This document shows positions 1 through 5,297 of a stretch of 5,710 nt of DNA, piece after piece. The notes beneath the pieces were generated by a model, which worked only from the letters and a program-made list of their open reading frames with translations, did not search any database and was not told the origin of the DNA. Within the stretch, counting starts at the first letter, position 1. Each line of letters opens with the position of its first letter. The position numbers and the translations under genes were made by a program. The stretch is from CAMCHP01 sp036835325 (GTDB lineage Bacteria > Bacteroidota > Bacteroidia > Flavobacteriales_D > Sanyastnellaceae): positions 1 through 5,710 of the forward strand of contig DAITMF010000094.1 of assembly GCA_036835325.1 (NCBI GenBank). The letters run 5' to 3'.

Positions 1-692
1 TGATTCCGTTCAAGGGCTACGAAGCCGAGTACCCAACGAGCGAGGTGACCGGCGAAAAGCGCTTGTTTTACAACCGAGCCCGTCCGTACACAAAAGAAAT
101 CCGCTACTACGACACCTACCGGGCGACCGATTCGGTAACGGTGCCGCATGCCTATATTGTGCCGCAAGCCTGGCGGGAGGTGATTGCCCGCTTCGAGGCC
201 AACGGCGTGGAAATGGAGCGCTTGGAGCGCGACACGGTGCTTGTGTTGGAGTGTTATTACATCCGCGATTACCAGTCGGCGAGTCGTCCGTACGAAGGGC
301 ACCACATGAAAACCGTGAAGGAGCTCGAAACGGTGGTTGAGGAGGTGCAGTTGTTTGCGGGCGATTGCATCATCTATCCCAACCAAAAAGCGAAGCGGTA
401 CATTGTTGAAACGCTAGAACCCAAAGCCGTTGATTCGTTTTTCCGCTGGGGATTCTTTGACTCGGTGCTGCAGCAAAAAGAGTGGTACAGCGATTACGTG
501 TTTGAAGATAGGGCGGCTGAATTGCTTGCTTCAGACGAAGCTTTGCGCAAGGCATTTTTGGCTAAGAAGGCTTCGGATTCTGATTTTTCGGCTTCGCCGG
601 ATGCGCAGCTGTACTGGATTTACCGGCGTTCGCCGCATTACGAAGGCACCGTGAACCGTTACCCTGTGTACCGAATACCTGCGAAGCCATGA
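1..692 (+). CDS. M14-family zinc carboxypeptidase, C-terminal part (5' end outside window)
   Basis: The frame is open from base 3 with no start, so this is the last 229 residues of a longer protein. The GTG at 45 lies inside the continuous frame and is not a credible start. The residues resemble, from memory, the C-terminal half of Bacteroidota M14 metallocarboxypeptidases, which remove C-terminal residues from peptides and are usually exported. Recognisable blocks, counted in the visible fragment, are AYIVPQAW (50-57), PNQKAKRYIVETLEP (126-140), FFDSVLQQKEWYSDYVFED (151-169) and the end NRYPVYRIP. The zinc ligands (HxxE and a later His) and any signal peptide would lie upstream, so catalysis cannot be checked here. 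The tail probably contributes to substrate binding or stability; that is inference. The stop overlaps the csaA start by four bases, which suggests co-transcription and translational coupling. The assignment to the family is fairly secure, the exact substrate unknown. Confidence 0.72.
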   Translation, partial: IPFKGYEAEYPTSEVTGEKRLFYNRARPYTKEIRYYDTYRATDSVTVPHAYIVPQAWREVIARFEANGVEMERLERDTVLVLECYYIRDYQSASRPYEGHHMKTVKELETVVEEVQLFAGDCIIYPNQKAKRYIVETLEPKAVDSFFRWGFFDSVLQQKEWYSDYVFEDRAAELLASDEALRKAFLAKKASDSDFSASPDAQLYWIYRRSPHYEGTVNRYPVYRIPAKP

Positions 693-1039
693 ACACCGAC
701 CAACGTGAACCCCAAGTTGATTTTGCGCACTTCGCCGCGCTTGAGTTGCGGGTGGCTACCGTGATTGCCGTGGAGGCCTTTCCGGAGGCGCGCAAGCCCG
801 CGTGGAAGCTTACGCTTGATTTGGGTGAGTTTGGTGTTCTGCGCAGCTCGGCCCAAATCACGCATTACAGCGCTGACGAGTTGGTGGGGAGGCAAGTGGT
901 GGTGGTGGCGAATTTTCCGCCGCGTCAGATTGCCAGTTTCATGAGTGAGTGTTTGGTCTTGGGCGCGTTGGACGAGGAGAAGGGGGTGGTGTTGCTGTCG
1001 CCTGATGTTGTGGTGGCGAATGGGAGTAGGATTGGGTAA
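689..1039 (+). CDS. csaA: CsaA-like chaperone with tRNA-binding (OB-fold) domain
   Basis: The product is 116 residues, close to the roughly 110 usual for CsaA, and a single tRNA_bind OB-fold domain fills it. Family hallmarks are visible: LRVATV (20-25), FPEARKPAWKL (31-41), SSAQIT (53-58), NFPPRQIASFMSE (75-87) and the C-terminal NGSRIG (111-116). These agree closely with my recollection of Bacillus subtilis CsaA. CsaA is a cytoplasmic homodimer reported to bind tRNA and to have chaperone activity linked to protein export. Whether either is its main role in Bacteroidota is not settled. The ATG overlaps the upstream peptidase stop as ATGA and there is no Shine-Dalgarno sequence, so translation is probably coupled to that gene. 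Compared with the B. subtilis protein there is a short N-terminal extension. No convincing intrinsic terminator follows. Confidence 0.93.
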   Translation: MNTDQREPQVDFAHFAALELRVATVIAVEAFPEARKPAWKLTLDLGEFGVLRSSAQITHYSADELVGRQVVVVANFPPRQIASFMSECLVLGALDEEKGVVLLSPDVVVANGSRIG

Positions 1040-1245
1040 TCGGCGCATTTCAACCTTGAGTCGCGAGAAAATTGTTTTTATGTTTTCAGTGCGCATTTTG
1101 TGAACCGGCTACGAGAAGAAGCGAATTGCTGTGTGCTTTATATCTTAGGATTGCATTAGGAATTACTTGGGGTTCCAATGGAGTTGAGCGATGGTGTTGG
1201 TTGATTGTATGAACAACACTACTTTAACAGTTAAAATCTTTCCCA
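1040..1245 (+). other. Intergenic gap between csaA and the T9SS gene
   Basis: No credible gene is seen in this 206-base gap. It contains a weak CTTG/CGAG hairpin near 1053-1065 followed by a diffuse T-rich stretch, which is too weak to call a terminator. It also has a short repeat of TTAGGA (1144-1149 and 1156-1161). The 3' end carries the probable promoter of the downstream gene. Confidence 0.5.
1197..1227 (+). promoter_or_regulatory. Possible Bacteroidota-type promoter for the T9SS gene
   Basis: TACTTTAA at 1220-1227 partly matches the Bacteroidota -7 consensus TAnnTTTG (it lacks the final G). A TTG at 1197-1199 lies 20 bases upstream, within the normal -33 spacing. Predicted initiation near 1234 would give a leader of only about a dozen bases before the ATG at 1246. 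The match is weak; it is offered because the 206-base gap after csaA makes a separate promoter likely. Confidence 0.3.
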
Positions 1246-2148
1246 ATGCAAAAAGCACTTTCAGTTTTGGTTTGCTCGCTACTTTTGAGTCTGCAAGGCC
1301 AAGCACAAACCGTAGGGCCAACCCCAAATCCTGATGCCAATTGGCTTATTTACAGAATCGTATGGGGAAATTTCCATATCATAGATCCAATTGGTATTGT
1401 TGGCGATACCTTGATTGACAACCAAAGCTACCACCGGTTAATGCAGTCGGTTGACACTTTATGGACTCCTGTGGATGCTACTTACCGTGGAGCCCTTCGC
1501 GTGGAAGATGAAAAATGGTATTACCGTAAGGCTGGGGGAACTGAAGATGCATTCATTTGCGACTTTGGGCTTTCGCTTGGTGACACTGTTCTCATCAATC
1601 ATGAATGGTCTGATGGAGAAGTTTCATTAAGGGTAGAACTCATTGATACTCTGGTCACAAATGGTGTCTCGCGCAAACGCTTGCACTTGAATCTGGTCGA
1701 TGGCTGGTGGAATCCCAATTCGTTCGATGAGGTTTGGATAGAGGGCGTTGGAAGCACAAACGGTTTGTACTACAGTGGTTATCTCGTTTGGGATTCCGGT
1801 TACTTGTTGAGCTGCTACCATGAAGGTGATACCTTGCATTACATTAGCCAAACCTCGTTGGAATATTCGGGCGAGTGCTACGTGACCACTTCAGTTGAAA
1901 ACCATGAGCAAGCTGACTTCGGTTTGTACCCAAACCCGTCCGATGGTCTATTCACCGTGGAGATCGGTGATTGGTCAGGAAGCTCATCCCTTGAAGTATT
2001 GAACATGCTGGGGGAAACGGTAGCAGAGCGAAGCACCATCGGGTCTGTGGAGCGGATTGATGTGTCACACCTCACGCCGGGAGTTTACATGGTTCGTGTG
2101 CGAAACGGCGGCAATGAAAAGATACGTAGGTTGGTTTTGCGTAAGTAG
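1246..2148 (+). CDS. Secreted protein with C-terminal T9SS type A sorting domain
   Basis: A 300-residue exported protein. Residues 1-20 form a Sec signal peptide: Lys3, a hydrophobic core LSVLVCSLLLSL, and likely cleavage after GQA at 20. Residues about 226-300 are a typical type IX sorting domain (TIGR04183-like): YPNPSDG at 228-234, a beta-rich stretch SSLEVLNMLGE, the LTPGVYMVRV block at 277-285, and a basic end KIRRLVLRK. In this pathway the protein crosses the outer membrane through T9SS, the domain is removed, and the body is released or attached to the surface. Residues about 30-215 are an unrecognised, aromatic-rich domain with GDTL/GDTV turns (53-56, 112-115), WIEGVGS (164-170) and cysteines at 105, 190 and 211. 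Similar bodies are common among uncharacterised Bacteroidota secreted proteins. No catalytic motif is visible, so no enzymatic function is assigned. By eye the gene is somewhat more AT-rich than its neighbours. Confidence 0.9.
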   Translation: MQKALSVLVCSLLLSLQGQAQTVGPTPNPDANWLIYRIVWGNFHIIDPIGIVGDTLIDNQSYHRLMQSVDTLWTPVDATYRGALRVEDEKWYYRKAGGTEDAFICDFGLSLGDTVLINHEWSDGEVSLRVELIDTLVTNGVSRKRLHLNLVDGWWNPNSFDEVWIEGVGSTNGLYYSGYLVWDSGYLLSCYHEGDTLHYISQTSLEYSGECYVTTSVENHEQADFGLYPNPSDGLFTVEIGDWSGSSSLEVLNMLGETVAERSTIGSVERIDVSHLTPGVYMVRVRNGGNEKIRRLVLRK

Positions 2149-2248
2149 CTCATCCGCGAAGCGATAAAGGAAACGAATCAAGTCGTAGTTAGGCGGTGAG
2201 ATATGCTCTGAGTTTTGGTAGGAGCATGCGATTGCTACAACTGTCGTG

Positions 2249-2269
2249 TTTGACGGTGTGTGCGTCAAA
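2249..2269. repeat. Perfect 7-bp inverted repeat TTTGACG/CGTCAAA
   Basis: TTTGACG (2249-2255) and CGTCAAA (2263-2269) are exact inverted copies around a 7-base spacer. No T-run follows on either strand, so it is not an intrinsic terminator. It lies about 40 bases upstream of the proposed -7 box of the esterase gene, a plausible position for an operator. Regulation by this site is inference. Confidence 0.35.
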
Positions 2270-2307
2270 ATCCTCAAAATGACGGCCGGGTTGTGGAATT
2301 CTATTCC

Positions 2308-2315
2308 AATCTTTG
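2308..2315 (+). promoter_or_regulatory. Probable -7 promoter box of the esterase gene
   Basis: AATCTTTG, followed by CACC, fits the Bacteroidota TAnnTTTG box at five of six fixed positions. The nearest TTG (2291-2293) is only 14 bases upstream, short for the -33 element, so the upstream half is weak. Transcription would begin around 2320, on top of the first in-frame ATG. This favours the ATG at 2347 as the translation start, with a leader of about 25 bases. Confidence 0.42.
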
Positions 2316-2346
2316 CACCATGGGAAAGGTGCACTACACCGTTGTG

Positions 2347-3261
2347 ATGACGTACTACCGTTTGCTGCGCAAGTTGCGTTCAGCAGGGGTGCAGCCAACA
2401 CCTCAAACCCTGCGCACCACCGCAGACCGTTTCGGTGCCCTGCTGCCCATGCCTTTCAACACGCAGCTTGAGTTGGAGAAACTGGGCGGTCAACCTTGCG
2501 GCCGCGTAACGTACCGATTGGCACAACGCTCGGGGGTGTTCATCTTCATCCACGGAGGTGGCTTTGCCTTCGGGTCAGTCAACACCCACAAGGTGGCCGT
2601 GGCCCATTTTTGCAAAATGACCGGTATGACGGGGTACATACCCGAGTACCGGCTGAGTCCCGAGCATCCATACCCCACGCCGCTCGACGATTGCTTCGCC
2701 GCCTACCTCGACATTTGCAAACGGCACTCCGATGAACCCGTGTACCTCATGGGCGACTCTGCCGGAGGCAATCTCGCAGCCGCCCTTGTGCTTCGGCTCA
2801 AAGAAAAGGGCAAGCGATTGCCCGACAAGCTTGTTTTGATGTCGGCCTGGTTAGATGTTTCGTCGGAATCGGAGAGCATCGTGAAAAACCGCGATGAAGA
2901 CAGTCTGTTCGACGGTGAAGACCTCCTGCATTACGGTCGCAATTACACCGGCAGTGCCGACCCTACCCATCCTGAGCTTTCGCCCTTGCGGGGCGATGTG
3001 AGCGGTTTTCCGCCGACCTTGATCCAGGTGGCCGAGAACGAGTTGCTGTTTTTTGATTCCAAGCGCTTTGCAGAAAAGCTCGAAGCGGCCGGTGTACCCA
3101 TGGTCTTGTCGGCATGGCCCGAGCTTTTCCACAGTTGGCAGCTCTTTCCCGACTTTGTGCCCGAAGCCAAACTCGCCTTGCAAGAAGCCGCTGAGTTCTT
3201 GAGCGCAGCAAGCATTGAGCGCCTGACGTCGTCAGCACAAGTTAACCGCGAAACAATTTGA
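2347..3261 (+). CDS. HSL-family alpha/beta hydrolase (fold-3 esterase)
   Basis: A 304-residue carboxylic-ester hydrolase of the hormone-sensitive-lipase type (Abhydrolase_3), probably cytoplasmic because no signal peptide is seen. The HGGGF oxyanion-hole motif is at 69-73 and the nucleophile elbow GDSAGG at 136-141, with Ser138 as nucleophile. RLSPEHPYPTPLDD (102-115) is typical of the family, and His262 in ELFHSWQLF is the expected catalytic base. The acid is unusual: where many members have Asp-Pro-Leu or Ser-Asp-Glu, this protein reads AENELLFFD (229-237), so Glu232 or Asp237 may serve. Family members with the WQ block include lactone and lipid-ester hydrolases, but the substrate cannot be read from sequence. 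In-frame GTG 2260 and ATG 2320 are alternative starts. ATG 2347 is preferred because the likely promoter box lies at 2308-2315 and because it gives a usual family length. A strong terminator 140 bases downstream closes the unit. Confidence 0.9.
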   Translation: MTYYRLLRKLRSAGVQPTPQTLRTTADRFGALLPMPFNTQLELEKLGGQPCGRVTYRLAQRSGVFIFIHGGGFAFGSVNTHKVAVAHFCKMTGMTGYIPEYRLSPEHPYPTPLDDCFAAYLDICKRHSDEPVYLMGDSAGGNLAAALVLRLKEKGKRLPDKLVLMSAWLDVSSESESIVKNRDEDSLFDGEDLLHYGRNYTGSADPTHPELSPLRGDVSGFPPTLIQVAENELLFFDSKRFAEKLEAAGVPMVLSAWPELFHSWQLFPDFVPEAKLALQEAAEFLSAASIERLTSSAQVNRETI

Positions 3262-3299
3262 GGGTAAAGCAGGGGTAATACTGCGGTTGTTACTTGCGC

Positions 3300-3344
3300 C
3301 CAGATTGGAAATCGAACGATCGCAGTTCTCTTTTCTCAGTCTGG
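3300..3344 (+). other. Long imperfect stem-loop (16 pairs)
   Basis: CCAGATTG (3300-3307) pairs with CAGTCTGG (3337-3344) through eight pairs including one G-U. After one bulged base, GAAA (3308-3311) pairs with TTTC (3332-3335). Across a small internal loop, GAAC (3314-3317) pairs with GTTC (3325-3328) around a 7-base loop. No T-run follows, so it is not a terminator itself. Pairing was worked out by hand. Confidence 0.5.
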
Positions 3345-3368
3345 AGGTTCTCAGTTAAGGTAAGCGGC

Positions 3369-3386
3369 GTTCACGTTCGCGTGAAC
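3369..3386. repeat. Perfect hairpin GTTCACG-TTCG-CGTGAAC
   Basis: GTTCACG (3369-3375) and CGTGAAC (3380-3386) are exact inverted copies closed by a UUCG tetraloop, although on a G-C rather than the most stable C-G closing pair. It sits 16 bases before the terminator stem. As RNA it would be a compact, stable hairpin. The palindrome could also act as a protein site on DNA. Confidence 0.55.
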
Positions 3387-3402
3387 CCAATGCATTATCA
3401 AG

Positions 3403-3445
3403 AAAAGGGAGGTCTTAACGAAGACACTCCCTTTTTTCTTTTTTT
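3403..3445 (+). terminator. Strong rho-independent terminator
   Basis: AAAAGGGAG (3403-3411) pairs with CTCCCTTTT (3427-3435), and GTCTT (3412-3416) with AAGAC (3421-3425) around the loop AACG. A3426 is a single bulge. The 14-pair stem runs into a T-rich tract (3432-3445) broken by one C. It ends transcription from the esterase gene or from a small RNA upstream. Read on the other strand the T-run is poorer, so any bidirectional use would be weak. Confidence 0.9.
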
Positions 3446-3690
3446 CTATTCTTTGGATGTATGCGGATCGAGGGTGACCTGACGATGCGCGCTCCCAAAA
3501 TAGAAAAACCCCCTCGTTCCGTTTACCGGCATTCAGGGGTTTCTCATTGGACCGAGAAGATCGTTTATAATGTAGTTTGTTGTGTCAAGTGGAACAGGAC
3601 AGTACAAAAGTGGATGACTTAGCGCCATCCTCCTAACGAAAATTCTTGAAAAACGTACATGTTGGAAAGTGGAGAGGCTTCATTTATGTC
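3446..3690. other. Non-coding stretch without a recognisable gene
   Basis: No reading frame here has protein-like composition. The stretch contains the CCCC/GGGG hairpin listed separately, a small GGATG/CATCC hairpin (3612-3616 with 3626-3630), and the left copy of a 10-base repeat (3651-3660). TATAAT at 3566-3571 lacks a matching -35, and TAGTTTG at 3573-3579 is one base short of a Bacteroidota -7 box. Neither is called as a promoter. Confidence 0.5.
3506..3542 (-). terminator. Hairpin AAACCCC/GGGGTTT, possible minus-strand terminator
   Basis: AAACCCC (3506-3512) pairs with GGGGTTT (3536-3542), and an inner CCG/CGG stem (3519-3521 with 3527-3529) can form. On the minus strand the stem is followed by TTTTTC and then a T-rich stretch, as in a terminator. 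On the plus strand the tail is poor. No minus-strand gene is visible to its right in this window, so its function is uncertain. Confidence 0.35.
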
Positions 3691-3691
3691 T

Positions 3692-3699
3692 TATATTTA
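3692..3699 (+). promoter_or_regulatory. Possible -7 promoter box of the TPR-like gene
   Basis: TATATTTA matches TAnnTTTG at five of six fixed positions, and the base after it is G. The nearest upstream TTG (3662-3664) is 27 bases away, longer than the usual spacing, so the -33 element is doubtful. Initiation would fall near 3703-3706, inside the left arm of the inverted repeat at 3700-3736. Confidence 0.35.
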
Positions 3700-3736
3700 G
3701 TGCGTTTATCATTGCACTCCAATGCAATAAACGTAC
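3700..3736 (+). promoter_or_regulatory. 15-pair inverted repeat directly before the start codon
   Basis: GTGCGTTTAT (3700-3709) pairs with ATAAACGTAC (3727-3736), with one G-U if read as RNA. CATTG (3710-3714) pairs with CAATG (3720-3724) around CACTC, and C3725 and A3726 are bulged. The right arm ends three bases before the ATG at 3740. As RNA it would hinder ribosome access to the start. As DNA it is a dyad overlapping the likely transcription start, like a repressor operator. It has no T-run and is not a terminator. Which role applies cannot be decided from sequence. Confidence 0.6.
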
Positions 3737-3739
3737 ATC

Positions 3740-5260
3740 ATGCTCATCCTTGAATCGCTTATACAATCACTCGAAGTCGCTCATGCCAAGGCGTTTTTGG
3801 TCTTTTTGAAGTCAGGAGGCGGGCCACAACCGGTGAAAGAAGAGCAGCTCTTCCACATCCTTCGAAAGGCGCCTGATCAAGCGCCCGATGAAGTCGCTGT
3901 GCTGCTTTACGGCGAACCCAACCGCAACGCCTACCATACCTTGCGGAAACGATTGCAGCGCAAACTGTACCATTTTTTGCAGTTTCAACATTCAGACGAT
4001 GCGGGTGAACTTACACTGAATTCAAGCCTCGCCATCGGTGCTGCTTCGCAGCTCATACGCACCGACCGCGCTGACGTGGCGGCTAAGCTCCTTCAGAAAT
4101 CACGTGCTTTGGCGCGAAAAGCAAACGATTACGAAGGCAGTTTGGCGATTTTGCGCCATGAAATCCGCCATGCCGACGTCTTAGGTCTCGATTACCTCCA
4201 AATGCTTCAGGAGTGGAAGGAGCTTCACAACTTGGTCAGCATCATGCAACGCGTAGATGTTGCCTACAGCTTGCTGCGTCTCAAGCTGCGTGAAGTACGG
4301 GTAACAGGCCAGCTTCGCTCGCTCGATGCGCTCGTCCGCATGGAACTCGACACCTTGGGCATCGACCTTGACCAAGACCTTCCGGCCGATGTCGTGTACC
4401 GCATGATGGAGATCATCCGCATGGCGATCATTGCCACCAAAGAATACCACCAATTTGACCCGCTCATTACCCAAACCCACCGCCACCTTGTTGAGTCGGG
4501 CAAGTTGGGCGACAATGAAAGCGCGCTCCACATTGGCTTTGCCTACATGATTGCCCACACCAAGTTCAGGGCCCGCAAACTTGATGAAGCCCTGCATTGG
4601 ACCGAGCGCCTCAATAGCTTGCTGCAACAACAGCGGTCAAGCGATACGCGTCACTACATTGCCCGCTACTACCTGTTGCGTGCCGCGATTCTCAACTTCG
4701 CCGGACGCAATACAGAGGCCATTTCCATCCTTGAACACGCGCTTGAGCGTCCTGAACCGGTAACGGCTGACCGCATGAACATGCTGCTCAACCTTTGTGT
4801 GTACCTGTTTCAAGTCGATGAGTTAAAACGTGCACGCCAGGTGCTAAACTCGATTGATACCCAAGAACGCAAGCTCGAAAAGTTAATGGGACGCGAGTGG
4901 CTGTTCAAGAAAAGCATGATTGAAATGATCTTGCTTGTTGAAGCCAACCACACCGAGCTCATTTTTCACCGCTTGCGCTCAGTGAAACGGCTGTACAAAG
5001 AACTCTTGAACGACCCAATCAACGACTGGATGGGCACCTTCATCAGTGCCATTGAGCTCATGCTGAAAGACCCTTTGCAACAAAACAATGAGAAGGTTCT
5101 CAAGCAGCTTGACAGCATGTTGAACCACTGGCCTGTGAACCGCGAAGATTTGCACGCCATGACCTTCCGCTGCTGGTTGAAAAGCAGGGTAGAGGGCACG
5201 GCATATTACAACGAGCTTATTCAAACCTACGGTACGCAATGGGTGGCCGATGCGTATTAG
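3740..5260 (+). CDS. Helical TPR-like protein of unknown function
   Basis: A 506-residue, almost wholly alpha-helical protein with no signal peptide or membrane segment, so probably cytoplasmic. The start is well fixed: an in-frame TAA lies at 3728-3730 and the ATG is the first start codon after it. Residues 1-82 form a distinct N-terminal part, with LESLIQSLEVAHAKAFLVFL at 4-23 and a basic helix AYHTLRKRLQRKLYHFL at 64-80. This resembles, from memory, the N-terminus of uncharacterised Bacteroidota helical proteins and might bind nucleic acid or protein. The middle and C-terminal parts are helical repeats, with TPR-like units near 265-297 (KLDEALHW), 309-339 (GRNTEAISILEHALE) and 346-375 (ELKRARQVL). 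Such repeats usually mediate protein contacts. No enzymatic motif is seen and I assign no function. The serine hydrolase starts 37 bases downstream, probably in the same operon. Confidence 0.85.
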   Translation: MLILESLIQSLEVAHAKAFLVFLKSGGGPQPVKEEQLFHILRKAPDQAPDEVAVLLYGEPNRNAYHTLRKRLQRKLYHFLQFQHSDDAGELTLNSSLAIGAASQLIRTDRADVAAKLLQKSRALARKANDYEGSLAILRHEIRHADVLGLDYLQMLQEWKELHNLVSIMQRVDVAYSLLRLKLREVRVTGQLRSLDALVRMELDTLGIDLDQDLPADVVYRMMEIIRMAIIATKEYHQFDPLITQTHRHLVESGKLGDNESALHIGFAYMIAHTKFRARKLDEALHWTERLNSLLQQQRSSDTRHYIARYYLLRAAILNFAGRNTEAISILEHALERPEPVTADRMNMLLNLCVYLFQVDELKRARQVLNSIDTQERKLEKLMGREWLFKKSMIEMILLVEANHTELIFHRLRSVKRLYKELLNDPINDWMGTFISAIELMLKDPLQQNNEKVLKQLDSMLNHWPVNREDLHAMTFRCWLKSRVEGTAYYNELIQTYGTQWVADAY

Positions 5261-5297
5261 CAAAGCCTTGGTAGTTGGGTTTTCACTAATTTCGTCT

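Larger units (their letters stand above)
3262..3445 (+). ncRNA. Candidate structured 3' UTR or small RNA ending in a terminator
   Basis: This non-coding stretch after the esterase stop can fold into three successive hairpins: 3300-3344, 3369-3386 and the terminator 3403-3435. That much structure in about 140 bases suggests a stable RNA, either processed from the esterase mRNA or made from its own start. It does not resemble tRNA, SRP RNA or tmRNA, and I see no long 6S-like rod. No good promoter box is visible just upstream, which favours a 3' UTR. The 5' end is not defined by the sequence. Confidence 0.35.
3651..3738. repeat. Direct repeat of AAACGTACAT, two copies
   Basis: Identical 10-base copies occur at 3651-3660 and 3729-3738, 78 bases apart. 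The first lies upstream of the likely -7 box of the TPR-like gene. The second forms part of the right arm of the start-proximal inverted repeat. They could be paired operator half-sites, but one 10-base repeat in this much sequence can occur by chance. Confidence 0.35.

Noticed and set aside
45..692. GTG at 45 as the start of the peptidase
   Set aside because: The frame is open to the left edge and the residues before it continue the family-like sequence, so the gene is truncated by the window.
1053..1090. Hairpin plus T-rich stretch after csaA as a terminator
   Set aside because: The stem has only four pairs including a G-T, and the T-run is not directly after it.
659..1096. Minus-strand frame of 145 codons opposite csaA
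   Set aside because: csaA on the plus strand is a clear homologue; the opposite frame has low-complexity, His-rich runs typical of a shadow frame.
2203..2227. ATGCTC/GAGCAT hairpin as a terminator of the T9SS gene
   Set aside because: It has six pairs with a 13-base loop and no following T-run.
3294..3482. Small plus-strand frame of 62 codons
   Set aside because: It runs through the terminator and its T-tract, giving a Phe-rich stretch, and it has no protein-like composition.
3566..3571. TATAAT as a sigma70-type -10 box
   Set aside because: No -35 element at the right spacing is present, and Bacteroidota primary promoters use TTTG/TAnnTTTG.
4181..4630. Minus-strand frame of 149 codons opposite the TPR-like gene
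   Set aside because: It lies wholly inside a well-supported plus-strand gene and shows no recognisable domain.
5287..5294. TAATTTCG as a separate promoter for the serine hydrolase
   Set aside because: It would start transcription at or beyond the start codon, and the 37-base gap is better explained by an operon.
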